A stretch of DNA of 8,325 nt from Bacillota bacterium (GCA_023418435.1 JAEZZT010000048.1:1-8325), one strand, 5' to 3'; counted from the stretch's first letter, positions 1-5,657 are shown. Numbers and translations are program-made. The notes: a model not told the origin generated them from the letters alone.

Positions 1-1
1 G

Positions 2-268
2 ATTCGTGCCGATAAAGGCATGGAGTTTGTCGAAGCGGCGGTGGAAGCGTCCAAGATTCGCTTGCGCCCGATTCTCATGACCTCGTTGGCATTCATCATC
101 GGCTGCTTGCCCTTGGCATTGTCACAAGGTGCGGGTTCGGTTTCCCGTTCGGAAATGGGGATCACGGTAGTGTTCGGTATGCTCACTGCCACACTGATGG
201 GGATCTTCCTCATTCCGATGCTCTTCGTCGTAGTCGAAAAAGCACATTGGAAACGCAAAAAGAATTAA
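2..268 (+). CDS. RND-family efflux pump inner-membrane subunit, C-terminal end (partial)
   Basis: This is the last 88 codons of a gene that begins upstream of the window; the frame is open from base 2. RND transporters of the HAE1/AcrB type are proton-driven trimers in the inner membrane that export drugs, lipids or other hydrophobic compounds through a periplasmic adaptor and an outer-membrane channel. The visible part starts with the family's conserved cytoplasmic stretch (EAAVEASKIRLRPILMTS), followed by a hydrophobic segment (LAFIIGCLPLALSQGAG), the conserved GAGSVSR loop, a second hydrophobic segment (VVFGMLTATLMGIFLIPMLFVVVE) and a short basic tail. These match the last two membrane helices of AcrB/MexB-like pumps. 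Substrate cannot be told from this end. The gene is followed at once by a hairpin terminator, so it is the last gene of its operon. An RND pump implies an outer membrane, which matters for naming the host. Confidence 0.93.
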   Translation: MRADKGMEFVEAAVEASKIRLRPILMTSLAFIIGCLPLALSQGAGSVSRSEMGITVVFGMLTATLMGIFLIPMLFVVVEKAHWKRKKN

Positions 269-277
269 GACACACTC

Positions 278-330
278 ATAACCCTTACTAGCGGAATTTC
301 CGCAGTAGGGGTTATTTCATTGCATTAGTT
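278..330 (+). terminator. Rho-independent terminator after the RND pump gene
   Basis: A long hairpin has arms 278-294 (ATAACCCTTACTAGCGG) and 300-315 (CCGCAGTAGGGGTTAT) around a 5-base loop. The pairing is complete except for one bulged A at 290 and one G-T wobble (285/308). The tail is T-rich but interrupted (TTCATTGCATTAGTTTT), so release may be less efficient than at a classic terminator. It lies 9 bases after the stop codon. Confidence 0.8.
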
Positions 331-456
331 TTCTCTGCGGAAGCGTTCACCACGGACAAGCGAGGGAAAGAAATTTCTTACGCCGCAAGACAGTGAAGGT
401 AATGAATGTTCCTTGTAGTAAGTGGAAATGGATGCACGAAAAGCCGTCATTGTTAG
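316..456 (+). other. Non-genic leader of the accessory island, possible coding debris
   Basis: No intact gene is visible here. In the same frame as the remnant at 457-708, bases 337-393 read as protein-like text (AEAFTTDKRGKEISYAARQ) before stops at 394-396, 400-402 and 403-405. A further short run from 406 ends in TAG at 454-456. This could be more of the same decayed gene, but the stretch is short and the match is only by eye. A perfect 12-base palindrome (AAGAAATTTCTT, 368-379) has no evident role. Confidence 0.2.
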
Positions 457-708
457 GGATTAACCGAAAAAGGGACAATAATCAGAAGAAAGATTGAAAA
501 AGGAAAAATAAAAAATTATAATGATGATAGAGCAGTTGTTTCGCCATTGTTTCTCAATAATATGGACAAGCTCTATAGAAACTCCAAGAATATAAAGTCT
601 TTGGATGGATATACGGATATCGTTGCTCGTGATGACTTATTAAAAAGAAGGACTAGTGAAAGATCTACTGGCATTAAGGGATGTGAAACTGTCTTTTTAT
701 GCAAATAA
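457..708 (+). pseudogene. Decayed coding remnant, possibly a polymorphic-toxin end
   Basis: An 83-codon open stretch has no usable start; it follows a TAG at 454-456 and ends at TAA 706-708. The translation looks like real protein: it opens GLTEKGTIIRRKIEKGK, continues with SPLFLNNMDKLYRNSKNIK and then SLDGYTDIVARDD, and ends GCETVFLCK. The 'GYTDIVA' type of motif recalls a recurrent segment in C-terminal regions of polymorphic toxins of Gram-negative bacteria, but this is memory of a pattern and not a search result. The missing start and the upstream in-frame stops argue for a gene fragment left by cassette exchange or decay. It lies directly before the second remnant (770-916) and the small ORFs, as toxin debris would in an orphan toxin/immunity array. 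It could also be chance coding-like AT-rich sequence. Confidence 0.42.
494..522 (+). promoter_or_regulatory. Candidate vegetative promoter inside the remnant
   Basis: TTGAAA (494-499) and TATAAT (517-522) are separated by exactly 17 bases, giving a perfect -10 and a 5-of-6 -35 hexamer for the housekeeping sigma factor. Transcription would start near 529 and run into the small-ORF cluster that begins at 913, which otherwise has no obvious promoter. The stretch is very A-rich, and the hexamers fall inside an old reading frame, so a chance match is possible. Confidence 0.4.
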
Positions 709-769
709 GACTTGTGACAGCGTATTCTATTGCCTTTTATTTATTGGCGGTCGAAAATAAGAGCAGTAA

Positions 770-916
770 AAGCATCCATTGACAGGCAAGTCATTGAAAA
801 GTGGGTGTGTCCGTTTGCGAGGAAATACAAGTATTCCTTTGACACAGGGCAAGAATTTTTCGTGGATAGAAGAGAGGCAAGTTAAAGGGGTTACACTTAA
901 GGCGGTGATTGAATGA
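770..916 (+). pseudogene. C-terminal remnant of a probable secreted toxin
   Basis: A 48-codon open stretch follows an in-frame TAA (767-769) and has no start codon of its own. It reads KHPLTGKSLKSG, then CVRLRGNTSIPLTQGKNFSW, then IEERQVKGVTLKAVIE before TGA at 914-916. The peptide is well-formed and continuous, which suggests a once-functional C-terminus. Its stop overlaps the ATG of the next small ORF by four bases (ATGA, 913-916), a spacing typical of translationally coupled toxin-immunity pairs. A more degraded copy of the same peptide ends at 1921, again immediately before a copy of the same small ORF. That repeated pairing is the main reason to call it a toxin end; the toxin activity itself is not recognisable. 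Confidence 0.5.
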
Positions 917-1065
917 GTGACCTTGTGGATGAAATGCACGAAGTTCTGGAGGAGGCATGTAAGAAGCAAGAAATATACCGAAAAGAAGCAGCTAAGCTAG
1001 GTATGACCTATGAAGAATATTGGAATATGAAACATAGGGGCGAATATCATCCGTTAGATTATTGG
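798..1065 (+). repeat. Direct repeat, copy 1 (toxin-end remnant plus start of small ORF)
   Basis: This stretch recurs at 1812-2074 in the same orientation about 1 kb downstream. Both copies start at AAAGTGGGTGTGTCCG and end at GATTATTGG. The part inside the small ORF (153 bases) aligns without gaps; its last 105 bases differ at only four positions, while the first 48 bases differ more. The upstream, toxin-end part carries small insertions and deletions. Confidence 0.9.
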
Positions 1066-1104
1066 GGAGAGCTACATCCCATCATAATCAAGAGGAAGGA
1101 TTGA
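913..1104 (+). CDS. Small acidic hypothetical protein, candidate immunity protein
   Basis: A 63-residue protein of unknown family. It begins with a charged, probably helical segment rich in Glu and Lys (residues 1-29), followed by the compact block LGMTYEEYWNMKHRGEYHPL and DYW (30-52), then a short distinct tail (GELHPIIIKRKD). There is no signal peptide and no membrane segment, so it should be cytoplasmic. The start is supported by AAGGCGGTG at 899-907 and by the ATGA overlap with the stop of the preceding toxin-like remnant. A second copy at 1922-2116 keeps the same block but has a different tail and a nonsense codon. Position after a toxin end, small size and acidity suggest an immunity protein, possibly now an orphan. 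It could equally be a conserved cassette element of other function. Confidence 0.6.
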   Translation: MSDLVDEMHEVLEEACKKQEIYRKEAAKLGMTYEEYWNMKHRGEYHPLDYWGELHPIIIKRKD

Positions 1105-1120
1105 GGTCAGGAGAATAGTC

Positions 1121-1411
1121 ATGAAAACAAACATAAAGACCGGAACACCGGAATTTCTGCGAATGGTAGAGGAAGCTACGGAAAAGAAGCGAGAATATCC
1201 GCTAAAATATCTTGGATATTATCAAGGTCGGGAATATTATTGTGAGGATTCTCCGACAACGTATATAATAGGATATCCGGTTTTTTACGCAGTGGATGAT
1301 AATGGAGTGACTGTATTGGACTTTGATGAAATGTTTGAGATTATGGACGCTATTGCAGATTTTAGGGATGGAAAGTTCTCCAAATCGAAAGACTTGTATT
1401 TTGTTCTATAG
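1121..1411 (+). CDS. Small hypothetical protein, candidate orphan immunity protein
   Basis: A 96-residue soluble, acidic, tyrosine-rich protein of no family I recognise. AGGAG at 1109-1113 lies 7 bases before the ATG, and the gene starts 16 bases after the previous stop, so it is probably cotranscribed with it. The N-terminal part is charged (PEFLRMVEEATEKKREYPLK); the middle (YLGYYQGREYYCEDSPTTY, then IIGYPVFYAVDDNGVTVLDF) looks like an alternating beta/alpha small domain. The frame stays open for another 18 codons after the TAG at 1409-1411 (reading INDSNKIPNPADIEKIGE, next stop 1466-1468), which suggests that the stop may have shortened a longer ancestor. Context among toxin-like debris suggests an immunity protein; this is inference. 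Confidence 0.62.
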   Translation: MKTNIKTGTPEFLRMVEEATEKKREYPLKYLGYYQGREYYCEDSPTTYIIGYPVFYAVDDNGVTVLDFDEMFEIMDAIADFRDGKFSKSKDLYFVL

Positions 1412-1470
1412 ATTAATGATTCAAATAAAATACCAAATCCAGCAGATATTGAAAAAATTGGGGAGTAGAT

Positions 1471-1713
1471 ATGATGGACAACAAACGTGTAATTAAATAT
1501 TATCGAATTCCTGAACAGAGTCATGTGTTCTTAGATGATCCAAATACAGGTGCATGGAGAATACGCAAAAACGGGAAATGGATAAATGATGATTTAGCTA
1601 CTCATTGGCTTCATAAAATATTGTGGAATTGCGAGGCTGATGAGGAAGAAACTACAGACCCAAAAGTATATGAAGAATGGATAAAAGAAGCGGATAGACG
1701 AGATAGGGTGTGA
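1471..1713 (+). CDS. Small hypothetical protein, candidate orphan immunity protein
   Basis: An 80-residue soluble protein rich in Trp and acidic residues, of no recognised family. It contains DDPNTGAWRIRKNGKWINDD (residues 22-41), then LATHWLHKILWNCEADEEE (42-60) and ends with a charged helix-like tail (VYEEWIKEADRRDRV). GGGGAG at 1460-1465 serves as ribosome binding site; ATGs at 1471 and 1474 are both usable, at 5 and 8 bases spacing. The gene lies 59 bases after the preceding stop, and its ribosome site lies within the in-frame extension of the upstream ORF. There is no signal peptide or membrane segment. Grouping with the two preceding small genes and toxin-like remnants suggests an immunity role without proof. 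Confidence 0.6.
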   Translation: MMDNKRVIKYYRIPEQSHVFLDDPNTGAWRIRKNGKWINDDLATHWLHKILWNCEADEEETTDPKVYEEWIKEADRRDRV

Positions 1714-1732
1714 CATCATATTTTTACAAGAA

Positions 1733-1921
1733 ATGTCCGATATGTATAGCAAGAAACCTAGGACGGAATCGACGATCGTGGGGGCAAATCTCGTACCCTA
1801 ACCGAGTCCTTAAAGTGGGTGTGTCCGTTTGCGACGAAATACAAGTATTTTTACATAGGGCAAGAATTTTTCGTGGATAGAAAAGAGTTAAGCTAAAGGT
1901 TTACACAAAAGCGGTGGTTGA
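1733..1921 (+). pseudogene. Second, more degraded copy of the toxin C-terminal remnant
   Basis: One frame reads MSDMYSKKPRTESTIVGANL then VP, a TAA at 1799-1801, then a short run to another stop, and then SGCVRLRRNTSIFT, a TAG, GKNFSWIEKS, a TAA and a last run to TGA 1919-1921. The second part is clearly the same peptide as in 770-916, now broken by several stops and small deletions. The first part (KKPRTESTIVGANLVP) has no counterpart before copy 1 and probably shows more of the original toxin end. No product is expected. The copy is followed directly by a copy of the small ORF, as in the first unit. Confidence 0.6.
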
Positions 1922-2074
1922 ATGGATGACCTTGTAGATGAAATAGTGGAACTTTTTGAAGAAGAGGCCAAGAAGCAAGAAATATACTGAAAAGAAGCGG
2001 CTAAGCTAGGTATGACTTATGAAGAATATTGGAATATGAAACATAGGGGTGAATATCATCCGTTAGATTATTGG
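1812..2074 (+). repeat. Direct repeat, copy 2
   Basis: Partner of 798-1065. Compared with copy 1 it has lost bases in the toxin-end part, turning that part into a multiply broken frame, but it keeps the small-ORF part gaplessly. Homology stops abruptly after GATTATTGG at 2074, which is codon 51 of the small ORF. Confidence 0.9.
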
Positions 2075-2116
2075 ACAAGTGTAGATTTAGTTTTTGTTGA
2101 TGAAAAAATAGATTAA
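1922..2116 (+). pseudogene. Broken paralogue of the small ORF at 913-1104
   Basis: From ATG 1922 the frame reads MDDLVDEIVELFEEEAKKQE, IY, then TGA (1988-1990), then KEAAKLGMTYEEYWNMKHRG, EYHPLDYW, TSVDLVFVDEKID and TAA at 2114-2116. At the TGA the other copy has CGA (Arg), so a single C-to-T change makes the nonsense codon. Without it the protein would be 64 residues, almost the same length as its 63-residue paralogue. The tail after HPLDYW is unrelated to that of copy 1. An internal ATG at 2012 could in principle start a 34-residue fragment (MTYEEYW onward), but no good ribosome site precedes it. Probably a recently inactivated gene at the end of the array, followed by a terminator. Confidence 0.72.
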
Positions 2117-2127
2117 TAAAGCTAATT

Positions 2128-2159
2128 AAAGACGTGTAATAGCGTCTTTTTCTTTTTTA
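2128..2159 (+). terminator. Rho-independent terminator closing the accessory island
   Basis: A 7-base-pair stem AAAGACG (2128-2134) / CGTCTTT (2143-2149) with an 8-base loop runs into a strong T tract (TTTTTCTTTTTT to 2158). It lies 11 bases after the last frame of the island and separates it from the ppaC region. Confidence 0.87.
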
Positions 2160-2173
2160 GGATGCAAGTATTT

Positions 2174-2200
2174 ATTGCAAGCAGAAAAGTTGTTTGCAAT
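2174..2200 (+). repeat. Inverted repeat / hairpin upstream of ppaC
   Basis: ATTGCAAGCA (2174-2183) pairs with TGTTTGCAAT (2191-2200), with one G-T wobble and a 7-base loop (GAAAAGT). No T tract follows, so it is unlikely to be a terminator. It lies about 90 bases upstream of the ppaC promoter, too far for a simple repressor site overlapping the promoter. It may be a protein binding site, an RNA hairpin or chance. The rest of 2160-2288 shows nothing recognisable. Confidence 0.35.
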
Positions 2201-2288
2201 GAGAATTACAAGTGTGGGGGCTGATTGATGAACAAGATAAAAACATGTGCCGCCAACAGCCTTGGTAGCGATGAGAGAGCGTAGTGTG

Positions 2289-2318
2289 TTGAGTTGTCGG
2301 CTTTTATTGTGCTACAAT
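2289..2318 (+). promoter_or_regulatory. Probable vegetative promoter of ppaC
   Basis: TTGAGT (2289-2294) and TACAAT (2313-2318) are 18 bases apart, and TGC just before the -10 gives an extended -10 element. The start of transcription would fall near 2325, leaving a leader of about 20 bases with the ribosome site GAGGTG at 2335-2340 before the ATG at 2346. Confidence 0.65.
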
Positions 2319-2345
2319 GTGAGTAATTACAGATGAGGTGATAGT

Positions 2346-3269
2346 ATGTCAGATTTAATTTTGGTCAGCGGGCATAAGAGCCCGGATACGGATACGATTT
2401 GTTCTGCGATTGCCTGTGCTTATTTGGAAACCCAATGCGGTTATCCGGCAAAAGCCGTGCGGGCAGGAGAGATCAACAAGGAAACAGAATTTGCACTCCG
2501 GTATTTTGGTGCAGAAACTCCGGAATTACTAGAAAAATATGCACCCGGTCAACCGGCTATTTTGGTCGATCACAATGAATCGAAACAGGCTATCGACGGA
2601 GTCAAGGAAGCCGATGTAATCGGTTTGATCGATCATCATCGTTTGGGAGATTTTGAAACGGAAAAACCGATTTATATTCGCATTGAACCGGTGGGATGTA
2701 CATCTACCATCTTGTTGGCGATGTTCAATGAAAGAGGCATTGCGATTCCCAAGCAAATTGCCGGTTTGATGTTGTCGGCGATTATTTCCGATACCTTGTT
2801 GTTCCGTTCGCCGACTTGCACGGAAACGGACAAGGAAGCCATCAAGTACTTGGCCAAATTGGCGGAAGTCGATTATGAAGCTTATGGCATGGAAATGCTC
2901 AAAGCCGGCGCGGATATTTCCGATTTGCAACCGGCGGAAATGGTGCAAACGGACAAGAAAGAGTTTGAATCGCCGGCAGGCACTTTCAGTGTAGCGCAAT
3001 TGTCCGTCATGGATACTACACCGGTGCTGGCACAGAAAGAAGTTCTTTTGGAACTGATGGAAACAGATCGCATCGCTCACTCGTACGTGGCATCTTTCTT
3101 GATGGTCACCGATATTTTGGCGGAAAGCACGGATTTGCTCTATGTCGGAGCAGTCGATCCCGTGGTTCGGGCTGCTTTTGCGGCAGAACCGCAAGGTCAG
3201 GTCGTGCATTTGCCGGGCGTGATGTCGAGAAAGAAACAAATAGTACCACCTCTCTTGGGGGCGTTTTAA
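2346..3269 (+). CDS. ppaC: Manganese-dependent inorganic pyrophosphatase (family II)
   Basis: Hydrolyses pyrophosphate to two phosphates in the cytoplasm, pulling biosynthetic reactions such as nucleic-acid synthesis forward. The 307-residue length and layout match Bacillus-type family II enzymes: an N-terminal DHH domain and a C-terminal DHHA2 domain. Metal ligands are all visible: GHKSPDTD with His10, Asp14 and Asp16; VDHNE with Asp75; the signature DHH at 96-98 (Asp96, His97, His98); and ISDTLLFRSPT with Asp149. The C-terminal substrate-binding loop SRKKQ is at 294-298, with Arg295 and Lys296. The start is set by GAGGTG at 2335-2340. A hairpin terminator begins at its stop codon. The gene has its own promoter and lies just upstream of two helicase genes; the functional link is probably only loose, through pyrophosphate from DNA synthesis and ligation. 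Confidence 0.97.
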   Translation: MSDLILVSGHKSPDTDTICSAIACAYLETQCGYPAKAVRAGEINKETEFALRYFGAETPELLEKYAPGQPAILVDHNESKQAIDGVKEADVIGLIDHHRLGDFETEKPIYIRIEPVGCTSTILLAMFNERGIAIPKQIAGLMLSAIISDTLLFRSPTCTETDKEAIKYLAKLAEVDYEAYGMEMLKAGADISDLQPAEMVQTDKKEFESPAGTFSVAQLSVMDTTPVLAQKEVLLELMETDRIAHSYVASFLMVTDILAESTDLLYVGAVDPVVRAAFAAEPQGQVVHLPGVMSRKKQIVPPLLGAF

Positions 3270-3294
3270 AAGAGTTGCTCCGGCAACTCTTTTT
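3268..3294 (+). terminator. Intrinsic terminator/attenuator between ppaC and the first helicase gene
   Basis: An 11-base-pair stem AAAAGAGTTGC (3268-3278) / GCAACTCTTTT (3283-3293) closes on TCCG, a UNCG-class tetraloop in the favoured C(UNCG)G setting, and ends in a T run. The A-rich left arm overlaps the ppaC stop codon. The next gene starts only 13 bases after it, so it may act as partial terminator and lower expression of the helicase genes. Confidence 0.8.
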
Positions 3295-3306
3295 GATTGG
3301 AGTATC

Positions 3307-5637
3307 ATGGATCTTTACGGAACATTAAGCAGTCAACAAAGGCAAGCTGTTTTTCATTCCGAAGGACCGATGTTTATTTTGGCCGGTCCCGGCTCCGGTA
3401 AAACTCATGTCATGGCTTGTCGAGTCGTTCATTTGATCAATAGCGGTGTATCTCCTGAAGACATCGCTGTCTTTTCCTTTACCAAAAAAGCGGTCGGGGA
3501 AATGCGCAATCGACTTACCAAGTACTTGGGAGCGAAGGGCCAAAAGGTCGAAGTGATGACTTTTCATGCGTACTGTTTTCGTTTTCTCAGGAAGCATCTG
3601 GAATCTTGGGCATTGCCGGAATCCGGCGGAGGGTTTCGCTACCAAAAAGATTTCGAGATTTGTGAAGGATTTCACTGCAGGAAATTTATCGAGTATATCA
3701 GTCACGAACTTTATTTCAGCAAGTATCGCGATGAGCTGGATTCTTTACCGGACGAAAAAGATATTTCAGATTGGATTTCTTTGCAAAAGAGGAAATTGAT
3801 TTCCGCTTGGCAGAAAACGGGAGAGGAACCCTTTTATAGAGAGGTGTACCGCCATTATGCCGAATGGTTGTTGAAAAATAATAAGATTGATTTTGGCGAT
3901 CTCTTGCTCTTGACGATTCGTATGTTGGAGACGAATCGCAGGTTGCGTGAAGAAGTCGCATCCTCGTATCTCCATGTCATGAGTGACGAATATCAAGATA
4001 CGGACTATGCCCAGTTTCGTTTGCTCGATTATTTGACGCAAAAGAATGACAATTTCTGTGCGGTCGGTGATCCGGACCAATGCATCTATAGTTGGCGAGG
4101 CGCCAATCCGTTGAATATGAAACACTTGCAAGAGAAGTATGTGAATTTGCATGTGTACCGTTTGGAGACCAATTATCGCTCTACTCGCACTATCGTTGAG
4201 GCCAGCAATTGTGTCATTGCCAATAATCGCAAGCGTTTTCTCAAACAATCCGTGACCACTCGCGAACAAGGCGAGAGGATTTTTCTCAGTAGTCATACCA
4301 CGCAGTCGGCAGAGGCTGACTTTGTAGTGGCAGAGATGGAACGGCTGTATCGCGAGAAAGGCATTGATTTTCAGGATATGGCCATTATTTGCCGGACGAA
4401 CAATCAATTCTGGGCGTTTGAAAATGCGTTACGCAAATCCGGTATCGAGTACCAACTCGTGGAAGGCGTAAGCTTTTTTGAGCAACGCGATGTGCAAGCG
4501 ATCGTGAGTGAATTGGAATTTTTTGAAAATAGCACCCGCGGGGATTTATTGAAGGACATATTGGAGCGCCGAGGGCTGTTGCGGGAGTATTCGGAAAAAT
4601 CCGGTTGCATCCAGGAAACGAAGAAAGCACAGGGAGATTTGGGGCGTTTGTCTGTTACCTTGCCACGGATTATCAAAGACGAGAGTAGAAGAAAAGCGCT
4701 AGGGATGCTCTTGGAATGGTGGTGGGGCTTGCAGCGGAGCATGGAAAATCTGAGCTTGCCGGAGAAGGTAGGATTTTATGTCGAAGAGATGATCCGTAAA
4801 GACAAGCTCGAAAATAAATCCGATTTTCGCAGTTTACGACGTTTGGAGAGCTATCAGGCGCTGCAAGAGGCCGTGGAGTCAGCTTATCGGGATAACGCTT
4901 GTCGCAATATCAATGACTTGTTGACTTACAGCAAGAAGATGAAGAAGCAGGGACAGAAAAGCGACTCGCGTTGGATGACGACCGTCTCGACCATTCATGG
5001 AGCAAAGGGGAGAGAGTATCGAGTGGTCTTTGTGGCCGGCTTGGTGGAGGATCTGTTGCCGCATTACTACAGTATCATTGGCGAGCCGGATATGCTGGAG
5101 GAAGAGCGGCGGATGTTTTATGTGGCGATGACGAGAGCCAAGGATACTCTGTACCTGACTTGGCCGGAGTCGCGAACGAAATCCGCTGCGGTAGCTCCCT
5201 CGCGCTTTTTGCGGGAAGTCCCTGCCCAATACTTGGATGCTTCACGGAGTGCGGACATCGGGAGGAAGACCGAGCATGACGAGCGACTTTCCGGAGATGC
5301 CGACGATGATTTGCTTGCCCGGTTGACGAGTACAACGAAACCTACTGTGGTGAACGAACAAGAAAACAGCACGGCAATAGCGGACGCAGAAAACACAACT
5401 CCACGTCCGCAACGAAAAGGATCGTCCCGCAAAAAATCCAAGCTTCGTTCCCTGTTGGCACAATTGCCGGATGAAAATTGGCATCCCGGCGATCAATTGG
5501 TTCATCGGGAGTGGGGCACGGGTTTGGTCATCGACTACAAGGAGGCCGGGGAAAACTCTGTCCTGGTAGCGGTCTTTGAATCGGTCGGGCGCAAGGAAAT
5601 ATCGGTATATAAAGCACCTATCGAGAAAAAGTATTGA
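3307..5637 (+). CDS. PcrA/UvrD-like superfamily 1A DNA helicase, divergent paralogue
   Basis: A 776-residue ATP-dependent 3'-to-5' helicase of the UvrD/PcrA/Rep group by motif. All ATPase motifs are present: Q motif (LSSQQRQAV), Walker A AGPGSGKT (26-33, Lys32), Ia (SFTKKAVGEM), motif II SDEYQDTD (Asp227, Glu228), III GDPDQCIYSWRG (254-265), IV LETNYRST (286-293), V (TIHGAKGREYRVVFVAG) and VI EEERRMFYVAMTRAK (598-612). So it should be catalytically active. The region that forms subdomain 2B (about 390-550) lacks the usual 'LAYLR-NP-D...RIINVPKRGIG' block present in its downstream neighbour, so DNA handling or regulation probably differs. A polar, lysine- and threonine-rich linker (about 645-720) leads to a C-terminal Tudor-like module (WHPGDQLVHREWGTG...), as in PcrA, where it contacts RNA polymerase. 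GGAG at 3299-3302 precedes the ATG. Its stop lies 20 bases before the start of pcrA. It may be a repair helicase; a specific role cannot be assigned. Confidence 0.92.
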   Translation: MDLYGTLSSQQRQAVFHSEGPMFILAGPGSGKTHVMACRVVHLINSGVSPEDIAVFSFTKKAVGEMRNRLTKYLGAKGQKVEVMTFHAYCFRFLRKHLESWALPESGGGFRYQKDFEICEGFHCRKFIEYISHELYFSKYRDELDSLPDEKDISDWISLQKRKLISAWQKTGEEPFYREVYRHYAEWLLKNNKIDFGDLLLLTIRMLETNRRLREEVASSYLHVMSDEYQDTDYAQFRLLDYLTQKNDNFCAVGDPDQCIYSWRGANPLNMKHLQEKYVNLHVYRLETNYRSTRTIVEASNCVIANNRKRFLKQSVTTREQGERIFLSSHTTQSAEADFVVAEMERLYREKGIDFQDMAIICRTNNQFWAFENALRKSGIEYQLVEGVSFFEQRDVQAIVSELEFFENSTRGDLLKDILERRGLLREYSEKSGCIQETKKAQGDLGRLSVTLPRIIKDESRRKALGMLLEWWWGLQRSMENLSLPEKVGFYVEEMIRKDKLENKSDFRSLRRLESYQALQEAVESAYRDNACRNINDLLTYSKKMKKQGQKSDSRWMTTVSTIHGAKGREYRVVFVAGLVEDLLPHYYSIIGEPDMLEEERRMFYVAMTRAKDTLYLTWPESRTKSAAVAPSRFLREVPAQYLDASRSADIGRKTEHDERLSGDADDDLLARLTSTTKPTVVNEQENSTAIADAENTTPRPQRKGSSRKKSKLRSLLAQLPDENWHPGDQLVHREWGTGLVIDYKEAGENSVLVAVFESVGRKEISVYKAPIEKKY

Positions 5638-5657
5638 AGAAAGGTTTTGGAGAAGTA

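Noticed and set aside
368..379. Perfect palindrome AAGAAATTTCTT as an operator
   Set aside because: It is short, A/T-only apart from one G/C pair, and not near a recognisable promoter, so chance is likely.
779..844. Two perfect TTGACA hexamers (779-784 and 839-844) as possible -35 elements
   Set aside because: No acceptable -10 hexamer lies 16-18 bases downstream of either, and the second is not kept in copy 2 of the repeat.
727..969. 80-codon open frame on the minus strand across the toxin-like remnant
   Set aside because: The + strand carries the repeated remnant and the ATGA-coupled small ORF, and the minus frame is not preserved as a gene in the second copy.
1988..1990. In-frame TGA read as selenocysteine or recoded stop
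   Set aside because: The paralogue has CGA (Arg) at this place, not Cys or Sec, so a simple nonsense mutation is the better explanation.
798..2074. The duplicated stretch as a CRISPR array or insertion sequence
   Set aside because: There are only two copies of about 265 bp that include coding sequence, with no regular spacers, no terminal inverted repeats and no transposase.
2529..3308. 259-codon open frame on the minus strand opposite ppaC
   Set aside because: It is a shadow of ppaC: all conserved pyrophosphatase motifs are on the + strand, and the antisense translation shows no recognisable domain.
5634..5657. TTG start for pcrA overlapping the upstream stop codon
   Set aside because: It lacks a good ribosome site and adds residues not typical of PcrA; ATG 5658 has GGAG at proper spacing and a normal family N-terminus.
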